NCBI GenBank assembly: GCA_037178675.1
Contig: JAYMGJ010000270.1
Coordinates: 203,829-267,828 of the forward strand
Direction: 5' to 3'
Length of the DNA stretch: 64,000 nt
DNA from: Scleroderma bovista
Lineage: Eukaryota > Basidiomycota > Agaricomycetes > Boletales > Sclerodermataceae
Shown here: in pieces, positions 1 to 12,825 of the stretch
How the letters are laid out: each line of letters starts with the position of its first letter
Numbering within the stretch: position 1 is the first letter of the stretch
Program-made: the position numbers and the translations under genes
Notes under the pieces: generated by a model
Database searches by the model: none
Told to the model about the DNA's origin: nothing
The model's input: only the letters and a program-made list of their open reading frames with translations

Positions 1-3000
1 CCTTTCCATGTGAGGTCTGTGGGGATGAACTGGTCGGCTAGCTCTTCAAACTATACCATCATCAGAAAACGGCCGACTCGAGGGACACATTACACTTACG
101 CTCCAGGTCTCATTTCGTATTTCAAGTGTGTGCGTACGAATACGCGCATCGCGACACTCGAAAGACTCGGCCTTCATGATGCTTAACAAAAGTTCAAGGC
201 TTTATACAGGTTGAGCAGTTAATCTAGAGCGAGATCGGGAGCATCTTACCTGGAAATCTTGACTAATATAAACGTCTTTTGAGAGGACCGTGATTTCATC
301 TCGATCGCATCATCTTTACCGTGCTCTCGGACACCCCTTCTTTGTACTCGCGAGTTATCGTGGGGATCTGAATCCAACAAGCGAGGCTGGTGCGAAGATT
401 TTGCAGATTCTGCGACAGCACTACGCAAATCGGTGCACGACCGAGATCCTGCTAACCTTTTCCAAGGAGCCAGTCCACCCGAGTCAAGTGACGCTCGTGG
501 TTTCTGCAATAGTTGAGAAGAATCCAAGGATGACCTGTTCATGCTTTGTTCGGTTGTGATATCGTCCACCTGGCCTTGCGAATCTTGGACAGTTTTGCGA
601 TTTCTACCTCTTCGGGATGGCCATATGTACTCCATGATTCGCTGACCCAGGCGGGCATCCAGCTGAAGACGGATGGGATGGAAGTCCAGCTGAAATTTCT
701 CATAGACGGTAATACCGCCAACGGGGGCTAATATTATCCAGTTCGCGTCCAAGAAAAGATCTCGCTGCAATTGAGATGAGCTTCGAGAAACAACAGTGAC
801 TATGCAGCTACCTTGGATAAAGGATGATTGGATGGTTCCTCGTATCGAGACACAATTTCCGTCCAAATGGCATGTGGAGAGCCATCGAAAACTTGAAGGT
901 CGCCTATCATTAAACTGCTCACGGTGGAGCTGTCCTGTTTGCTCAGCCAGCTGAAGTCGATATTCCGTACAGCAAGTTTAGCAAGAAGTTCGCGATCTTC
1001 GTCAAGCATTTTCCAGGAGATTTCGGTGGAAGAAGCATGCAGGAGTAATGCAGACTTCTTGTCTGTACTGCCGTCTGTCCTGCTCTGAACAAGTCGGATC
1101 GCGTCGAATATCAAGTTCAGTTCTTCCGCAAGTAAGTGCATATGGGCTTGGAGTTTGAGCAATTCCATTTTTGGTTGTGAACGGTGGCCGCGCGTCTGGC
1201 GGGAAACATCATTGCGCGTATCCATGGCATTTCTGAGACGGTTCTGGAGGTTGGAAACCACTCTGGCGGCAGATCTGAGGTCTGTGAAATCATAAGCGAA
1301 AAGGAGGGTCTCTAATTTCTCCAACCGAGCCTTATGTGCAGCATCGGAAAAGAGGACGAGGTTTGCGATGATGTCAGAAATAAATTGGAAGTGTCTGTCG
1401 CTTGCTGAGACTGTGAATTGAGGGACATGGACTTGAACCAGGTCCTGGGTCATAGTTAGTTGCGTAGCTTCCTGATCCAGACATGTACCTCACTGTCTCA
1501 TCGTAGAGGTGCGCGTGTCTTCCTTTGCCGGGTTGCTGTTTTTCTGGGCGATTTGTCAAAGTAACATTGTTACGGAGACGTAGGCGGTTAAACCGATCAT
1601 ATTGACACGTCGCATCTGTTTGGGGGACAATGCGATCAAATGCATCGGTTTCGCATCGGTAATCTATCAAAATTTCCAAAGGTACCGCCCCATCCTCAAA
1701 TGAGTTCGAATTGGTCGGACAAAAGGTTTGGAGGCCATCCAATGCCATGTAGTTTCTGGGAGGAAGATTAGTAAAAACTGGTTGCTTCAACTTGAACCCA
1801 TACCGCGTCATGATGATACCACTAATCGAGTCCTCCAGGTTAGAGGCGTCCATGATTTTGAATGATTGCAGTTTTGCCTGGACCGCAGCAAGTACCACAG
1901 TAGAGGGTTCAGTGCGCAAGATGATCTGAGGCTTGAGCAGAAGGCAGAAATGACTCTTTCGCAGTATGATTCCATCATCCCAGCCATCAAGGGGATTGAC
2001 ACCAATAGGCACGGGAGAAGTCTCTGTTGATATATCCAGTGATGCACTCCCTCGTTCTCTGGTTAGTATCCGCCGCAAAGCTGAGGCGGCCACTTGGGCT
2101 GCATGAACTGAAGCTTTTGGTTTGTGGACGTTCTGTTCGCCATAGTGCAAAGCTAAAGCATCAGCTTGGTCCCTTAAGTACTTCACAGCACTGGGAAAAA
2201 TGAGAAGGAGGTGGAACCTGAGATGAGTCGCCTGACCGAGTTGCCATATGGTATTCAAATCCACGGCGAGCTCTTGAGCAGTTGTAATACTGGATAAGAA
2301 GCTATTCAACAACAATCAGACGAACTTGCATTTCTTTGAATGTTTAGAACTTACATCCCGTACGGAATTGCACATGAAGAGGTTGGGCGCATGAGCTTGA
2401 TAGACGTTCTCAAAATCAGCCCACTCGCTCGCAGAGATCAGTTCAGATGGCATGTAGTAATTCGAAAGGTTGCTTCGTTCTGATTCAGAAAGTTGGTCTA
2501 CTTCCTGAAGGTGAGCAATGTACTCTCGAAGTAAGACAACCATTTTTTCCGAAGTGTTTCGTGTCTGATCCATATCTAAGGAGCTGAACGCGAAGCGAAT
2601 GTGTCTGGGTACATACCTCTGAGTCGATTGCTGGCTGAATTTCCTCCATTGCACGCTGGAGCAAAGAGACCCTGGCCTCTGCTAAACTTATCTCCACCTG
2701 CGGCACAGCTAAGGAACGGATAAATAACTGCCGTTATGTCAAATGTATTAGTAACTTACACGGTTCACGGCCAAGCATACAGGCATGTGTGTCTTCATCA
2801 CCAAACTTGCTGTTTTCCGCCTGTATTTCTGCATGTCGAGAGTACCTTTTGAAATACGTTAATTTGGGACACGAAAGAACAGGGAGCAGGTGGATGTTTG
2901 GGGGTTGCTGAGGAGACCAATCTGTTTCGACGAAGTCATCATTGTCGACCCACGAGGGAGGGATCTGGGTGTCTGAAGAAAACCCTCTTTTCGTACTATT

Positions 3001-6000
3001 CTCCGATTCAACAGACATGGGTACAGCCTGTTTGAGTGGTTCCGAGAAGGTAGCTTGCAGGACTCGAACATCAAGGCTTTTCGTGACAACTTCAGCAGCA
3101 TAGAACGGCTTGTGTCGCACTATCTGAATGCTGTCGGGCATCTTTCCCGGGGCTATAGTTTCCTGCTCTCTTTGGTGCAAGTCTGCCTGGAAATGGTCGA
3201 TCTTCGCCTTCATCCCAATGAAACATGTAGTCCCGTTGATCCATGATTCCTTAGTGTCGTCTAAATATGCATGAGTTATGAACAGCTGCGGCAGCGACAC
3301 CCGATATTTGATCGTAGCTAGATGACGCGAGAACTTGGGCGATATGAGTTTATGAGGATAATAGGAGCCCTGCCTGATTGGTAGTGACAAGTCATTGTCG
3401 AATAATCCCCACCATGACCAGAAGTTAGCAAATGCATTTGGTGTGAAATATAGACTGCTCGGGGGGGAATATTCAGTTGCTTCGGGATGACGCAATCCTG
3501 AAGTCAGCGAAATAGACAAGTGCAAGAAGTCCGATCGGAATTCTCGATATGAATCCTTCTGCGCCTATCCCGATTTTTAACTGGTCAAAGAACAAGACTA
3601 AATACCACCCTCACCTGAGTTGTCATTGCTTCCGACTTTCGAAGAAGTTGGACGTCATAATGAGGTCGGAAAGCAAACAGTCGGCAAGAACGGTCAAAAG
3701 CAGAACCGGTGCAAGTTTTACAGTCTGTGGTGCACGTACGCTCGAATACAGCCCCTACGCCAAACAAAGTACCAGAGCTGAGTTTTGCGCATACTTTAGT
3801 GTGGCCACTTCCGGACACAAGGCTTCCTTGCGCGACAGTCGTGATCCGAGAAAGATCAAATCTGAGGGCAATTCAACCACCAATGGAAGCTATGCAGAAT
3901 AATAACCTACTTCGGTATGACAATCAGCGTAGTCTCGCTCGTTACTTGTGCGAGCTCCGCCGCGCTGTTATCGAAGCCAATGTTTATCTGAGGTTCTCCC
4001 TGCCAGCAAAAGGCAAATCCAGCGCCTTCGTTGTTCACCACATATGGGTCACGACTACCTGAATTAATGTTAGATGACCAAGTAGTCTTGCCCTTCATGC
4101 TCACCTTTTAAATACAGACGGACCTCCTTTTTGAACGAAACATGGATCTTCCAATGAAAGATCAAACGCAACTGTCAGTTTTAATCAGGACAAGGGTTCT
4201 CGATGAGGGTAGATACTCAAGCTCTTACCTTGTCCCAAAAACCAAGAGGTGGGGAAGGATCTCGTGGTTCGGGTGTCAGGCTCTCCAACACTCTCACTAC
4301 GTCTTGCATTGCTGGACTGTAACTGACTCCCCACGCAAATGCCACAGGATCATCAGTTGAAACTTGGATCGACGGTCTGGCGTATGTCTTTACAGGCATG
4401 AGAGTCTTGGGCACTTGGATTAACATCGTGAGTTCATCAGCGGCAATTTCATCGGGGTCATGACAAGGACAGGAAACCCATTCCACCGATGACACAGGGC
4501 CCATTTCTTCGGCGATGACGAGGTCGGAATCGAAAAGAAGTGAGTGACGGCCGTCACCTCCAGTCATTGGAGGAATGTAAAGTAGCGGCAATGGATAGTC
4601 ACGTAGCGAAGCTTGAAGCGATTCGAGAGCGAATGAGAGATGTAAGGGAACAAGGAGGGAATACAAGGTCTCGTGCGGCAGTCCACTTCCTTGTTCGTAC
4701 AGGAAGTCAGACAACTGCTCAAGGGGGAATGAGGGTCGCTCGAGGTGTAGCCGCAACCCAGAAAGCATGATACGCATCAATGGTGGGGTGCGCCGTATTC
4801 CTGCAGGACAGATCAGGTCTGGAACCTGTGTGGGACGCTTCAGTGGTATTGAGCCATAAAGTTGACGAAACACCAAGTCCTCTTGAATACTGCGCTCTCG
4901 GGATTGTCGTTTATGTCGCAGTATCCAGTCCATGGAATGGGCCATATCCAAGCGCCAACGAGCCTCCTGAATGGTGACCGAATGATTACCATCGAATTGA
5001 TAGTCCGTATGCGTGGAAGGGGCATTATGTGAAGCAGACAGACCAGATACAATCGCTGCAGCTTTCGCATCAAAAGCTTCTTCCCGAAGAAGCCTTGACC
5101 TCGCTGCCTCCAAACCAATCCTATGGTTGAAGGCAAGCCGGCTTTCGAATGGATCATCATCGACTTCCAAACATAGTATCCGGCATGCGAGTACCAGATC
5201 CAGTACACTTTTTGCATCTTCGGCAATTGGGGCAGGCATCGGTGTATACTTGCCCATTTTCACCATCTGAATCAGGTGTCGGATAACTTTCATTGTGACA
5301 ACGATAGCTTGCGACAGTTCCGCAAAGACATAGCCATAAGGAATGCGAACGCGAAGGCTGTCCATAGTGACATTAAGCCGACCGGTCAAAGACGTTCCTG
5401 ACAACGCGCATTTATGAAGGCGACCAAGTTCCTCCCACGATGCTTCAGCACTTGTTTGCACTTTGGGAGTGAGTACCGGAACCCATAACAACTGTGAGTC
5501 GATAGAGGCATGAAAACCGCCCGGACCAGAGGAGATATCGACATGATTGACACGGGTTACAATGCTCTGATCGAGCAAAGTAAGGCGGGCCCTCACAGTT
5601 TTAATCGTGCCATCGACAGTGAAATTTACACCAGGAGGTCGGAGAGCTTGTGATGATGACGGAAGGGAAGAAGCTATACATTGCTGTAGATCTCGAATAG
5701 TCTGGAGAGCCGTCAAAGCTGAATACACCAGAGAAAGTTCAAAGAACAATGCAAAATCATCAACGATGAAGGACGCATCGTATCCCGGAACCGTTGGACT
5801 TGAAGATCGCTGGGTCGTGCGCTTGATATCAACGTTGATGTTTCGCATCACCACAATGCGTTTGGTGTCTAAAGAAGGATTATCTCTCTCAAACACGAGA
5901 GGGTCATCCATGGAAAATCCATCCGCAGCTGCAGAGCGCACTATCGTGTTCCAGAGTAGAACCTTTCCAAAAACAACACTACCGGTGGGTACGTCCGAAA

Positions 6001-8752
6001 CCCTTGCAAAAGAAATAGCGTCAGCAAGTCTGTCGGAAGCCAGGAACAACTTATGCCGGTTTTCGGACTCGGACTGGGAATACGTTACGGTGTGAGTGTG
6101 GTCCGCTCCCACCATGCATATGCACAAGGAGACTCCTGTACTGAAGGCAATACCGCGTGTAATGTCCTTGTCAGCTGCAGGGTTGATGTCCGGTCCTGTG
6201 ACAAATAGGACAGCCCGCGCAATGGATAGTGACAGGGAGTACCCAATCGGCAATGCAGGTGGACTTTGCGATGCCGTTATGGGAGACGTGCGACGAGGCG
6301 ACCATAATGACAGCAATGTGCGTAGAATTTCGAGCTTTCTGGGATGCCATAGCTCGATAAGTGCGGCCTCAGCCCGACAATGGATATCAGTAAAGAGCGT
6401 TCGAGTATCCAATGCAGCCAGGGTTGGCCGTTCTTCACGTGATTCTCCGAGACCCATAACCGTCCCATTTACCTCCACAACGTCAAGGGAGAAAATGGTG
6501 TCACTGAGCGTTGACTCCAGTCCCCATCTTGACATGCGTTTCACTGTTGAAACGGTAGAGCTGGAGCGCAACCGTAAAAATACAGGGTGCAAGACACAAT
6601 GAAAAGGCATTGACATGCGCAAAGGGATGTGATCATGTGCAAATTTGTAACGGCTGGGAAGTGCAGCAACTGTCGACCCCATAAGGAAACTTGATGAAGA
6701 ATGGACAACCATCCCCTTTGTTTCCAACTCCAGCAGGATTGGTTTTTCTGATCCAGTCTCACTGGTACACTCCACCAGGGAGGAGAAGTTTCCAAACGTA
6801 ATGTTGAGCACAATCCGAGGCACCGGCGACAAGATAGCTGGTAAATCAGGTCCACCTCTCCAGTGGTGCACATCCTCCGAGGATGGTTTACTTGACAGTT
6901 GCAACAGATGATCAAGCCGATCCGTCAGTGACAGAGAGGCAACTCTGGCATCTAGCGTGACAGATGCATTGGCGCCACCGCAGAATGAAGAATTCACTGG
7001 AGTTATCGCAGGCCAATCGGAAATGATAATGCAAATGGAGGTGGAACCAACAAGGAGGAAGGGGGAGTCTTTTTTTGTTCTCCTTGCAGTTCCGGTCCAC
7101 CGCAGGGAGATTTCCTGTATGGTCAGTGAAAACCTATATGCGAGGTAAGGAAATGATAGGTCTCCCGACCGTGTGCGATGAGCAGTGCTTGCAGCAGTAT
7201 CGCATGGTTCGCAGAAGCAAGACAGGTCTTGCATAACACCCAGGAAAGCACTACTTCCAATCATCTTTGAAAACGAAAATGAGGCTAAGCTGATCCCAAG
7301 GCTTTCCACAAGCCCAAGTAACTAAGTGATAGAATGAGCAGGCATAAATCTACAATGTCATGTCAACCCTACCAATGGCGTCTGCTGTTTCTCCTGCCTT
7401 TCCACCAGTGACCCGACGTACGCAGAACTCACTGAGGACTACGAACATCAGTGCGATATTCACTTCCGCGATCTCTGAGAACATACTGCACTAAAAGGAC
7501 TCCGGATCCATGGGGAAATCCCAGAGGTCGTAACCGACGCAGATGAGAAAGAAACTTCCTCTGCTCGAGAAACAGGTAGGGTCGACAACAACGCTTGGAT
7601 GTTGTCGACGTTGGCGTGCATTGTACCTACTTTCGCACGGCCTCGCAAGCTTCCTTGTTCTATCGCGCCATCTTTAGGGCTGAAGCGCGCGGCTCCAGTG
7701 ATAATGATCGGTCTTGACAAACAAATCAGTTGCTCCTTCCCTGTAAAACCAAGCGGAGTATTAATAGTGTCGGGAACTTGTATTTCTGCGAACTGACCAA
7801 ATCCAAAGCTTTGTATATCCTGCGCTACAAGATCAAATGTCATCCACCCGGTTGTTAATCCCAAAGTGTGCTCCCATGTTCGCATCCATGTCCTTTGAAG
7901 ATGGCTGGCCAGAAGTGACTTCCACGCCCCCATAGCAAGAGCTCTGGCGCTTGGAGTCTGACTCCCCTGAAATGAACCACGGTCTCTGGTATGCTGATCC
8001 TGGGAGTTCTGGATAAATGACACGTGGCCCTTGAGTGCTACATTCTCTGCAACAATGGACATTTCTGGGACAACGTTGAATGATATCACCGCGCTGTCCA
8101 CCTCCAGCTGGAGAGTTTCTGTGAGCCTAGGAATCAAGCGAATGAATTGACGAAGAATGGAAGTTACGATGAGCTGAGTTGCCGGGCGAATTATTGGATC
8201 AAACAAGCGATAGACGGTGGATATCAAGGACCAAATGTAAAGTGCCAAAGGAGATGGTGAGAGATCTGTGAAAGTGAGTCCTCGTCTGTGCTTGGTGCGA
8301 GAAATGACTTGAGGCGCGGGTGCTTTGCTTAATTCAATTTCAAGTTTAAAGCCCTCGATTCTGAAAGACAAGCCCTTGGGCTTCCCATCTCCCAACGGAC
8401 TATAGGCATAGGCGATGCGGTCTATTTGCCACGTTCGGTTGCCTTTGCGGAAGTATAGACCACGGATGGAGCGCAAGCTGACGCTTCGTACTCGGATGTG
8501 GTTCGAGAACCGAGTGAGTATGTACGGCGCGAAATACGCACGAGTCAAGAACAAGAACGCGACCAGTCCTAAGCACCAGACGAAGAGGGACACCCAGAAG
8601 TATAAACTTCGAGGACATGAAAGCACACAGAATACAACAGCAACGCTCCCGAAAAGTAGCATCGAGCGCTCGCAAAGCAGCTGTAACAATGGCATGTCGG
8701 ATGAGCTGAATGATTCGTAGAAGGAATGTTCTGAACAGTGAAAGAGAGGCAA
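1..8752 (-). CDS. FMP27: Fmp27/BLTP2-family giant bridge-like lipid transfer protein (3' end off the window)
   Basis: This family (yeast Fmp27/Hobbit, plant SABRE/KIP, animal BLTP2) forms long hydrophobic-groove tubes that move lipids at ER-plasma membrane contacts. Exon 1 (to about 7497) opens with hydrophobic membrane segments, then a conserved stretch around RSIRGLYFRKG (about 8450). Exon 2 (about 7321 to 4225) is a roughly 1030-residue open frame that ends with the hallmark GFWDK motif (about 4225-4245). Further exons at 3525-2734, 2706-2316, 2315-1374, 1453-800 and 866-250 carry the Fmp27 WPPW-type C-terminal region. The last visible exons (about 181-104 and 50-1) read FECRDARIRTHTLEIRNETWS and continue past base 1, so the C-terminus is missing. 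Donors and acceptors such as AG|GTAAGA at about 250 fit spliceosomal introns. The start is either Met at 8752 or the nearby Met at about 8695. Intron 1 (about 7322-7496) is long for this window. Family assignment is firm; exact exon ends are approximate. Confidence 0.9.
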
Positions 8753-9061
8753 GTTTGACGAAGGGAACGACGCGCGTTAGAGCGTCTAACTTCGTCCCAT
8801 GAAGCTTTGGAAGCTGCAGCGATAGAGAAGTTGTGGTGATAGTGTGTCACGTAGGGTATACTTATATGAAAGAGGTCAGGGAGAGTTGAGGCACTAGCCT
8901 CTGGCACGTGACAGCGCGGTCGTTCAAACATCATTATTCCCACAGTTATTATGCGCTTGGGTGCTCTGATCAATAGCGTATGTGCATAAGAAAGACAGAT
9001 GTATATCATGTACTGGAGTGCCCCATAACGTAGGCCCCATTGCATTAATCTCATGTCACCT
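8753..9061. other. Intergenic, FMP27 promoter and eL6 3' region
   Basis: The stretch lies between two minus-strand genes. Open frames here (for example 8569-9054 on the minus strand) show no recognisable protein family and overlap FMP27 exon 1. I see no RNA gene. Confidence 0.4.
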
Positions 9062-9827
9062 TCAAAACACCATCTGATGAGGGAACTGGCCCTTGCTAAG
9101 CCCGAAACTAGCTTTCAAATACTTCACCAGATTCTCTTGCTTCTGGACAGCGGCGATGACGGCTTTATCAACCTCCTTCTGATCAGCTGACTTGGATTCT
9201 GGGAAAGATTCCTTTGGTTTGGGCTTTCCCTCCGAGAAAAATTCGGCTTCTGCAGAGATTGAACCCTTTGCGGGGGCCTTGGCAAAGTAGGCGTCGTTGA
9301 TCTTCGGGTCAACCTGAACAAACGTTGAAAGGAACGTTCAAGAAAAGTCTATAAGACTTTACCTTGGATGCTTCAAGGTCTACCGCAGTCGATGTGGCAA
9401 TAACATAGGCTTGGTTGACCCTCCGCAGAGGAACACCATTGATCTTGTACGGACCCGTCACCAACAATAAACCACTTTCAAGCTGCTTCAAGAAAACCAC
9501 CCTCTTCCCTCTGAAGCGCCCAGCAAGTAAAATGAGGACGGTGCCTGGTACAATGGATGATCGAAGTTTGGCTGGTTTGGGCGACTTGCGACTTTTCTTC
9601 GGTTGGCGGACGTCTTCAGCAGGATAGAAACGTGGGGCCTTGGATGTAGGTACGAGACGAGTGCTGCCGTTCTTCTCGCCGCCAACCTTGACCTCCTTGC
9701 ATGGTGGGAGTTCTTCAGCGGCTGCTTTCTCAGATTTTTTGGGACCCTTGTAGAGTTGTCGACGTGCAGCAGCCTGTGAACGCGAGAAACGTCCGATACC
9801 GGGTGCCAGTTGCCTGCTGCGGGCCAT
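9062..9827 (-). CDS. RPL6: 60S ribosomal protein eL6
   Basis: Component of the large ribosomal subunit. Two coding exons, 9827-9363 (155 codons) and 9313-9062 (83 codons plus TGA), give a 238-residue protein, normal length for eL6. The N-terminal tail is basic ([18 protein letters not shown]). The core contains the conserved [27 protein letters not shown], and the C-terminal half has [12 protein letters not shown]. The intron (9314-9362) has an AAG|GTAAAG donor and a TTCAG acceptor in phase 0. The start ATG lies directly after a CTTAG acceptor-like site, which suggests a leader intron upstream. It is divergent from the SDT1 gene. Expression is expected to be constitutive and high. Confidence 0.96.
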
Positions 9828-10083
9828 CTAAGCAGCGGTTGTCAGTCAAGAGAATCCGCACAACACATCCATATCGCAAGACCGCCATCCACCGCAAGAT
9901 CACCCGACGACGGCTATTCATCGTACAATCACAGAGAGAGTGCACGTCTCAGAGGTCGCAAAGTACGAAAGGGCTACTCACAGGTCGTCGTCTTGGGGGA
10001 TTTGCTTGTGAGGTCGATTGCCGCGATGAGGGAGGTTATTCGCGTGTAGTGATGTCGGAGTTCATATCGCGAGAAGAACCTAC
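9828..10083 (-). promoter_or_regulatory. Probable 5'UTR intron of RPL6 within the RPL6/SDT1 intergenic region
   Basis: On the minus strand ATATCAG|GTAGGTTC (donor about 10083) and CTGCTTAG|ATG (acceptor at 9828) bracket a 256-base segment with no coding frame. Long leader introns ending right at the ATG are common in ribosomal protein genes. This is an inference from splice signals only; RNA reads would settle it. Confidence 0.45.
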
Positions 10084-10242
10084 CTGATATGTCCCTCGTT
10101 TCCGATGAGAAACTAACATGGACTGATATCCACCATCTCTGATACCCTGTATTTGCGTCATGTCTCGAGAAGGACTGTCGGAAGGTATCTTCTATTTGAT
10201 CTTGGTCAACTATATCCTCAAGTTCCTAGGAAAGATCCTCGC

Positions 10243-11159
10243 ATGGTCATTTGGTTCGACATAGACAACACACTGTATTCTGCAAGCACCAAGATTTCGC
10301 AAGCGATGGGGGAACGTATTCACGGTGGGCCGCACTCATCGGACTGCGGGTGTGTTGATAGACTGACCTCCACTCAGCATACTTTGTCTCTATGGGTCTG
10401 CAAGAAGAAGAGGCATCTGAACTACATCACAAGTATTACATACAGTATGGGCTGGCGCTCCGCGGGCTCATGCATCATCACGAAATAGGTGACTTTCCAA
10501 AGAACTGCAAGGATACACAGCCAATACTACAGTTAAGATCCACTTGATTTTGATAGGAAATGCGATGGCACCCTTCCCTTGGAGGACCTCATTCGTCCTA
10601 ACCTGGAGTTGAGAAAGCTTCTCGAGGATTTGGATCGCACAAAGGTACGTGTATGGGCCCTAACAAATGCCTATATAAATGTACGGTGTGAATTCTTTCG
10701 TACCGGATCTACTCGGCGCTGAATGTTTTTTATAGCACGCGAACCGAGTCCTTAACATCCTCAACATCCGTGACCAAATCGAGGGCCTTGTATTTTGCGA
10801 TTACGAGCGACCCAACTTCACTTGTAAACCTGAGGCTGACTTTTACCGTAATGTAAGTTCTTGGAGCATCACCAACTGCATCTGATTCCAAGCCTTCTCA
10901 GGCCATGATGCAAGCTAATATATCCGACCCATCGAAGTGCTTGTTTGTAGACGACAGCGAGCAAAATGTTATTGGCGCAAAGGAGTTAGGGTGGGGCCGA
11001 TGCGCTCACTTCTATGAAGCTGGGTTACAGATCGTGGAGGGTGGCAAGGCGAAGACTTTGAGCCAGAACGGTGGTGCCACCACAAAGACAGATGGTATTG
11101 TAGTTATCAATAATCTAGAAGAACTCAGAATCGTTTGGCCAGACATCTTTTCCAAGTAA
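10243..11159 (+). CDS. SDT1: Pyrimidine 5'-nucleotidase, HAD superfamily (Sdt1/Phm8 family)
   Basis: Dephosphorylates nucleoside monophosphates (UMP, CMP and derivatives); Phm8 also acts on lysophosphatidate. The HAD motif I reads WFDIDNTLYS (nucleophile Asp and D-x-D). Motif II is LTNAY, and the acidic C-terminal motif is LFVDDSEQNVIGAKELGW. Exons read by eye: 10243-10324, 10378-10488, 10538-10680, 10736-10852 and 10902-11159. They join in frame to give IHAYFVSMGLQEEEA and HHHEIDPLDFDRKCDG as in the family. Intron 2 ends at an unusual TTAAG acceptor. The chosen start is ATG 10243. A short upstream exon from ATG 10160 with a weak GTCGGA donor could add a few residues. It is convergent with PHAF1, with only about 54 bases between stops. 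Confidence 0.88.
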
Positions 11160-11213
11160 TCGTACACTGTGTAGGAATAGATTCGACGGTTTGGGACTTT
11201 GGGACTAAACCAC

Positions 11214-12717
11214 TCAAAAGACCATGACTGACACAACCTGGGAAGCCTCATTCACTTCTAATATCACACCATTGTATCCATACAGTCCTGGAGGAATATC
11301 ATGTGGAGGCGTCAAATCACTACGACACATACTTACTGGACACGGGACTTGGTAAAGTGATGTTATCGTTATCGTCTGTGCGATCAAGCACCATTGATGG
11401 TGGCGGATCTCGGGGGCTCAGAAAATGGCTAATTGCTTCGAACTACAGGTACCATAAGCGCTGACCGATGACCATCGTATTAGTTTTCCTACCTTATCCG
11501 GAAAACGCATACGCGGTGGAGTGTCTTGTTAGAAAATTAAGAAGAATTTCCTATCGTTCAAAAGACAACTGACCGTCCTCATCATCTTCAGGTTGGCCTT
11601 CTAATTCCCAAGGGCAACGCTTGTAGTACTGGAACAAAGGCGATCCAGGCTACTGCTCGTGGAGTACCGAAGACTAATCAAAAGCGTAGACTCCTTACCA
11701 CGTTAGAATGTACTATGATCTTGCGCACAATATGCGTTTGGCCGGATATGAGAAAGTCAATACCATGGTGGAAGTAATTGTAGAAATCTGTGAAGATGAG
11801 GAAGCATGAATATCCCCGAACCGAAGGACTCACAATCAGTATATTGTCTATCCTCATCTGATTGTGGATTGGACGAGTGGATAGCCATGCGCTGATCTTC
11901 TTTATAATGAACTCTAGATGGTGGGCCCAAATCGAGGTTCAAGTCTTGAGCTGTGGTTTCGCCCAGTCGAATTTGTAGTGGGGATGACGAGGGGGAGAAA
12001 AAATGTAGAACGACACCATGATGTATCTGTATATGGTAGCATAAAATGGGTGATGGTGGACAGTCGACATTGGTGGTTCGGAATACCTTGATAACGGCCC
12101 GCGATATATCCCCCAACATAACTGGGCATGTAATAACTTCACCCAAAGCGTCCCGCTCTCCAGGTGGTGTTTCTTTCTGAGTGACGATGATCCGTTTAAC
12201 TTCCTTGGAACGGTGGTCGGACCCGGTGTGTGATGTACCCCCTTTGAGGGTTTCGTTGATCGCATCGTCTTCGAAACTAAACCAGACACCCGGATACTTC
12301 AACTCGTCTCCAGGATAAGTCGGACCGAACGTTCGCGTGACGGCGACCTTGATCAGTGGCTCTTCGCCAGAGGAGATGATAGTGTCTTTGTACCGCAGAA
12401 TTACGGGTGGATGAAGATCCCTAACCTTTCTCAAACATATGGTATGGAGCCGTTGGTGATAACCAGAAAAGAGGAGATCAAAATGGGGTCGTAAATGGAG
12501 AATCACTGGTGTCGTAGAGGCATTCTCTGAGTCAAACTTAACCTCAACTTGAGGGAAGAGGTGTTGAAGGGCTCGGAGCTTGGAGATTACAGACCACAGC
12601 GATGAACCTGTGGAGGGTGGGCGGCTGGACAGTGAAGATGCACTGAAGGGACAAACCAAGTTCAAATATGCCAATTCCAGAGCCTGGTCTTATATCGAGA
12701 TCCAAAGTTGAGAACAT
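11214..12717 (-). CDS. PHAF1: PHAF1/UPF0183 family protein (phagosome/autophagosome assembly factor-like)
   Basis: Animal PHAF1 (C16orf70) binds phosphoinositides with BCAS3 at autophagosome formation sites; the fungal role is inferred by family only. The gene opens with DLDIRPGSGIGIFELG (exon 12717-12657), spliced to SSLWSVISKLRALQHLFPQVEVKFD (from 12607). The core FDLLFSGYHQRLHTI and VTRTFGPTYPGDELKYPGVWFSFED matches UPF0183. Later exons give IHHGVVLHFFSPSSSPLQIRLG, PSRVHYKEDQRMAIH and FYNYFHHGIDFLISGQTHIVRK. The last exons give PGSPLFQYYKRCPWELE and a C-terminus LYGYNGVILEV up to TGA at 11214-11216. There are about eight exons, many of them in the 3' half. Head-to-head with DPB2 across 108 bases. 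Confidence 0.88.
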
Positions 12718-12825
12718 CCTAGGCTATCAAATCCTATGGTGGTGGTCGCTTGCCGAAGGCAGCGCTTTTTAATACTCCACAGTACTCGAGTCGTTATAGG
12801 CTTATAGCTAGTTTCAGATACCTCA

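Noticed and set aside
5607..6602. Two adjoining plus-strand open frames (162 and 168 codons)
   Set aside because: They are antisense to FMP27 exon 2, whose 1030-residue frame carries conserved family motifs; composition mirrors the opposite strand.
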